From Clostridia bacterium (GTDB taxonomy: Bacteria; Bacillota; Clostridia; Christensenellales; DTU072): DNA of 64,000 nt. The stretch covers positions 1 through 64,000 of the forward strand of contig JAEDHK010000003.1 in the NCBI GenBank assembly GCA_016297005.1. The letters are read 5' to 3'. Below, in pieces: positions 61,563 to 64,000 of the stretch (the stretch's first letter is position 1; each line of letters opens with the position of its first letter). The notes under the pieces were generated by a model. It saw only the letters and a list, made by a program, of their open reading frames with translations. It was not told the origin of the DNA and made no database searches. Made by a program: the position numbers and the translations under genes.

Positions 61563-61670
61563 ATGAAGTTAGGATTCACTATGGGTGTTACCATGGGTTC
61601 GATCATGACATTTGCCGTCTTACAAAAGAATAAGATAAATCGCATGATCAGAAAAGCAAAAAACAAATAA
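61563..61670 (+). CDS. predicted 35-residue small protein
   Basis: MKLGFTMGVTMGSIMTFAVL at the N terminus forms a Gly/Met-rich hydrophobic helix, followed by a strongly basic tail (QKNKINRMIRKAKNK). This looks like a small membrane-bound or amphipathic peptide. A good GGGAGG lies six bases before the ATG, but within a hairpin, so expression may be gated. No family is recognised; it might also be chance, since only 36 codons are open. It ends 3 bases before a strong convergent terminator. Confidence 0.5.
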   Translation: MKLGFTMGVTMGSIMTFAVLQKNKINRMIRKAKNK

Positions 61671-61672
61671 TA

Positions 61673-61704
61673 AAATAAGCCGTCCGAATTCGAACGGCTT
61701 ATTT
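61673..61704. terminator. bidirectional terminator between the small ORF and pnp
   Basis: Near-perfect 32-base palindrome AAATAAGCCGT-N10-ACGGCTTATTT whose centre CGAATTCG is itself self-complementary; T residues follow on both strands. It serves convergent units. Confidence 0.88.
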
Positions 61705-61723
61705 ATTTGATTTAAATCAATTC

Positions 61724-63805
61724 TTACAGAACTTTGATAAGTCTTAAATCGATACCCTTATCGCTGATCTTGATGACCTTTGCCTTGACGGTATCGCCGA
61801 TGTTTACTACGTCTTCAACTTTTTCGACCTTTTCTTTGGCAAGTTTACTGATATGAATCATACCGTTTTTGTTGGGAGCAATCTCAACGAACGCGCCGAA
61901 AGTCATGATCTTGACGACCGGTCCGGTAATTTCATCGCCGACTTCGGGATCTTTAACGATAGCCATGATGATGTTCTTGGCTTTTTCGCTCATTTCTTCA
62001 TCGTTTCCGGCAATAAAGACTTTACCATCGTCATCGATGTCGATCTTCACGCCGGTCTGATCGATAATCTTATTGATTACTTTGCCACCGCTACCGATGA
62101 CGTCGCGGATCTTATCTGGATCAATATTAAAGCTGATGATCTTCGGAGCAAATTTGCTGAGGTTCTTTCTGGGTTCAGGCAGAACGGCGAGCATCTTGCC
62201 GAGGATGAAAAGTCTGCCTTCTCTCGCCTGAGCAAGGGCAGTACGAAGAATCTGTTCGTCAATACCTTTGATCTTGATATCCATCTGGATTGCGGTAATA
62301 CCTTCAGCGGTACCCGCGACCTTAAAGTCCATATCTCCGTAAAAGTCTTCCAATCCCTGGATATCGCTCATGATGCTGATCTTGCCGTGTTCAACGTCTT
62401 TAATGAGACCCATAGCAATACCGGCAACGGGAGCCTTGATGGGCACGCCGGCATCCATAAGAGCCAAGGTAGAGCCGCAAACGCTCGCCTGAGAAGTAGA
62501 ACCGTTGCTGCTGATAACTTCGCTGACCGTACGGATAGCATAGGGGAAGCATTCTTCATTGGGAAGAACGGGCTCTAACGCTCTCTCCGCCAATGCGCCG
62601 TGTCCGATCTCACGACGGCCGGGGCTACGAAGCGGTTTAGCTTCGCCGGTGGAGTACGGAGGCATGTTGTAATGATGCATGTATCTCTTGAAAGCGTCTT
62701 CATCAAGACCTTCGAGTTTTTGTACTTCGGTAATCGTGCCAAGCGTCAGCGTGGTCAAAACCTGCGTTTGTCCTCTGGTAAACACACCCGAGCCGTGAAC
62801 TCTGGGTAAGATACCGACTTCGCACCAAATGGGGCGGATGTCTTTTAAGCCTCTTCCGTCGGGACGAACGCCCTCTTCGGAAATACGCTTACGAACGTAT
62901 TCTTTCTTCATTGCGTACACAACGTCGCCGACGTATCCGAGGTCATCGGGATAGATCTCCGCAAAATGATCCATGATTTCTGCGGTACGGGCGTCCTCTC
63001 TCTTTTCTCTTTCGGTACGATCAAAGGTATCGTAGATAGTGGGGATGATGTCCTTAGCATATTCGCGTACAGCCTTTTCGAGTTCTTCGGTGGGATGACG
63101 CAATTCGATATTCATCTTCGGCTTGCCGACTTCCGCAACGATGCTTTCGATCCAGGCGACGATCTTTTTGATTTCTTCATGCCCAAACAGGATGGCTCCG
63201 AGCATTTCTTCTTCCGTAATTTCGGAAGCTCCGGCTTCGACCATCATGATTGCGTCTTTGGTCCCGGACAAAGCGAGGTTCAGTCTGCTCTTTTCGCGTT
63301 GTTCGAGGTTGGGGTTGATAATATACTTACCATCGACAAAGCCGACGTTAACGCTACCGGTAGGTCCGTTCCACGGAATGTCGGAAATGCTAAGCGCGAT
63401 ACTGCTACCAAGCATACCGAAGACCTCCGGCGGAATGTTGGTATCAACGCTGAGCGCGGTAGCAACGACCGCCACGTCGTTGAAAAGTCCCTTCGGGAAA
63501 AGAGGACGGATAGGACGATCGATCAAACGGGAAGTGAGGATAGCTTTGTCGCTGGGACGACCCTCTCTCTTCTTAAAACCGCCGGGGATCTTGCCCACAG
63601 CGTACATTTTTTCTTCAAAATCAACTCCGAGCGGGAAAAAGTCAATCCCGTCTCTGGGCGATTTCGCCATAGTTACGTTCGTCAAAACAACGGTGTCTCC
63701 GCAGCGGATTAAGCATTCTCCGTTGCTATGAGAACAATAGCCGCCGATTTCGACGCTTACTTCTCTACCACCGATCTCTGTGGTAAAAATTCTGCTCTCC
63801 TTCAT
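61724..63805 (-). CDS. pnp: polyribonucleotide nucleotidyltransferase (PNPase)
   Basis: Phosphorolytic 3'-5' exoribonuclease, trimeric, core of RNA decay; 693 residues. Two RNase PH domains (first with TNVTMAKSPRDGIDFFPLGV and KREGRPSDKAILTSRLIDRP; second with RPDGRGLKDIRPIWCEVG and RRTIGHGALAERAL-like RREIGHGALAERAL), then a KH domain (IGSGGKVINKIIDQTGVKID) and a C-terminal S1 domain (VKIMTFGAFVEIAPNKNGMI). All are intact. GGAG before the ATG. rpsO lies 120 bases upstream, the order found across bacteria. Confidence 0.98.
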   Translation of the reverse strand: MKESRIFTTEIGGREVSVEIGGYCSHSNGECLIRCGDTVVLTNVTMAKSPRDGIDFFPLGVDFEEKMYAVGKIPGGFKKREGRPSDKAILTSRLIDRPIRPLFPKGLFNDVAVVATALSVDTNIPPEVFGMLGSSIALSISDIPWNGPTGSVNVGFVDGKYIINPNLEQREKSRLNLALSGTKDAIMMVEAGASEITEEEMLGAILFGHEEIKKIVAWIESIVAEVGKPKMNIELRHPTEELEKAVREYAKDIIPTIYDTFDRTEREKREDARTAEIMDHFAEIYPDDLGYVGDVVYAMKKEYVRKRISEEGVRPDGRGLKDIRPIWCEVGILPRVHGSGVFTRGQTQVLTTLTLGTITEVQKLEGLDEDAFKRYMHHYNMPPYSTGEAKPLRSPGRREIGHGALAERALEPVLPNEECFPYAIRTVSEVISSNGSTSQASVCGSTLALMDAGVPIKAPVAGIAMGLIKDVEHGKISIMSDIQGLEDFYGDMDFKVAGTAEGITAIQMDIKIKGIDEQILRTALAQAREGRLFILGKMLAVLPEPRKNLSKFAPKIISFNIDPDKIRDVIGSGGKVINKIIDQTGVKIDIDDDGKVFIAGNDEEMSEKAKNIIMAIVKDPEVGDEITGPVVKIMTFGAFVEIAPNKNGMIHISKLAKEKVEKVEDVVNIGDTVKAKVIKISDKGIDLRLIKVL

Positions 63806-63890
63806 AAAATCTCCTTTTGCTTGTCACCCGACAAGCGACGTAATATATTTTGTTTTAATTCAAACCGTAATAATATTCAGCGGATATAAA

Positions 63891-63917
63891 TTGGGGTTGC
63901 TTTTGGCGCAACCCCAA
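63891..63917 (-). terminator. hairpin between rpsO and pnp
   Basis: TTGGGGTTGC / GCAACCCCAA ten-base stem (63908-63917 with 63891-63900), seven-base loop, then TTTATAT leftward. In many bacteria this junction is an RNase III or attenuation site for pnp; here it may be a partial terminator of rpsO. Confidence 0.75.
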
Positions 63918-63925
63918 CCGAAAAG

Positions 63926-64000
63926 TTACTTTCTCAAACCGAGTTCGGAAATGAGCGTTCTGTAACGTTCGATATCCGTGTCCTTCAAATACGCCAAAAG
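63926..64000 (-). CDS. rpsO: 30S ribosomal protein S15 (C-terminal end only)
   Basis: The last 24 codons of a gene that continues beyond the right edge: LLAYLKDTDIERYRTLISEL then GLRK and a TAA stop. This matches the conserved C terminus of S15 (LLxYLxxxDxERYxxLIxxLGLR), a small-subunit protein that binds 16S rRNA early in assembly. Its position just upstream of pnp is the classic rpsO-pnp arrangement. Confidence 0.93.
   Translation of the reverse strand, partial: LLAYLKDTDIERYRTLISELGLRK

Noticed and set aside
61853..63731. Three plus-strand open frames of 202-248 codons
   Set aside because: All antisense to pnp, whose domains are intact; no ribosome sites or recognisable protein features.
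1..64000. CRISPR arrays, insertion sequences, prophage genes, rRNA
   Set aside because: None was seen on reading both strands; all long intervals are filled by core genes or the envelope operon.

Overview
The window is a dense, mostly leftward-reading block of core bacterial genes from a low-to-middle GC member of the Bacillota, most likely an uncultured Clostridia-type bacterium. Evidence for this is seen directly: HrcA/CIRCE heat-shock control, a large SRP RNA with an Alu domain, lysine synthesis through LL-diaminopimelate aminotransferase, Bacillota-type gene strings (hrcA-grpE-dnaK-dnaJ-prmA-rsmE-mtaB; ylxM-ffh-rpsP-khpA-rimM-trmD-rbgA-rnhB-yraN; trmK-nif3-zinc-ribbon behind dnaG-rpoD), sigma-A type promoters with 17-base spacers and strong GGAGG ribosome sites. 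The species cannot be named from sequence alone.

Layout. 1-6.7 kb: dapL (cut by the window edge), dapF, a coiled-coil zinc-ribbon protein, nif3, trmK, rpoD, dnaG and a small unknown gene, all leftward; rpsU faces away from them. 7-12.1 kb: pepF, a lipoprotein, dnaB and a P-loop ATPase from one promoter. 12.2-12.5 kb: the SRP RNA gene. 12.5-21.4 kb: the hrcA heat-shock operon running on through prmA, rsmE, mtaB, a HIT protein and hflX. 21.5-25.7 kb: rpmF-plsX-rnc and pta-ackA. 25.8-27 kb: tmcAL, one of few rightward genes. 27-33.8 kb: a large membrane lipoprotein, rplS behind a structured leader, a small redox-disulfide protein, gap and leuS, then tRNA-Glu(CTC).

34-49.2 kb is the one clearly accessory block: a 15-kb leftward operon from a single strong promoter, coding in order for a 2663-residue repeat lipoprotein, a sirtuin, a lipoprotein metallophosphoesterase, a membrane-anchored helical protein of unknown family, and an ABC ATPase plus FtsX-type permease. 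It is the best candidate here for an undescribed system (probably cell-envelope associated), but its function is not known.

49.2-54.4 kb: the SRP/ribosome-maturation operon. 54.5-57.1 kb: rightward clpB under a CIRCE-like operator, so the two chaperone loci of the window appear to share HrcA. 57.1-60.1 kb: lepA-hemW. 60.1-61.7 kb: a LUD-domain gene with a promoter that predicts a leaderless mRNA, a glycerophosphodiesterase and a 35-residue small ORF. 61.7-64 kb: pnp and the end of rpsO. No CRISPR array, insertion sequence, integrase or prophage gene was seen. Coordinates of promoters, hairpins and short genes were read by eye; no search or folding program was run.
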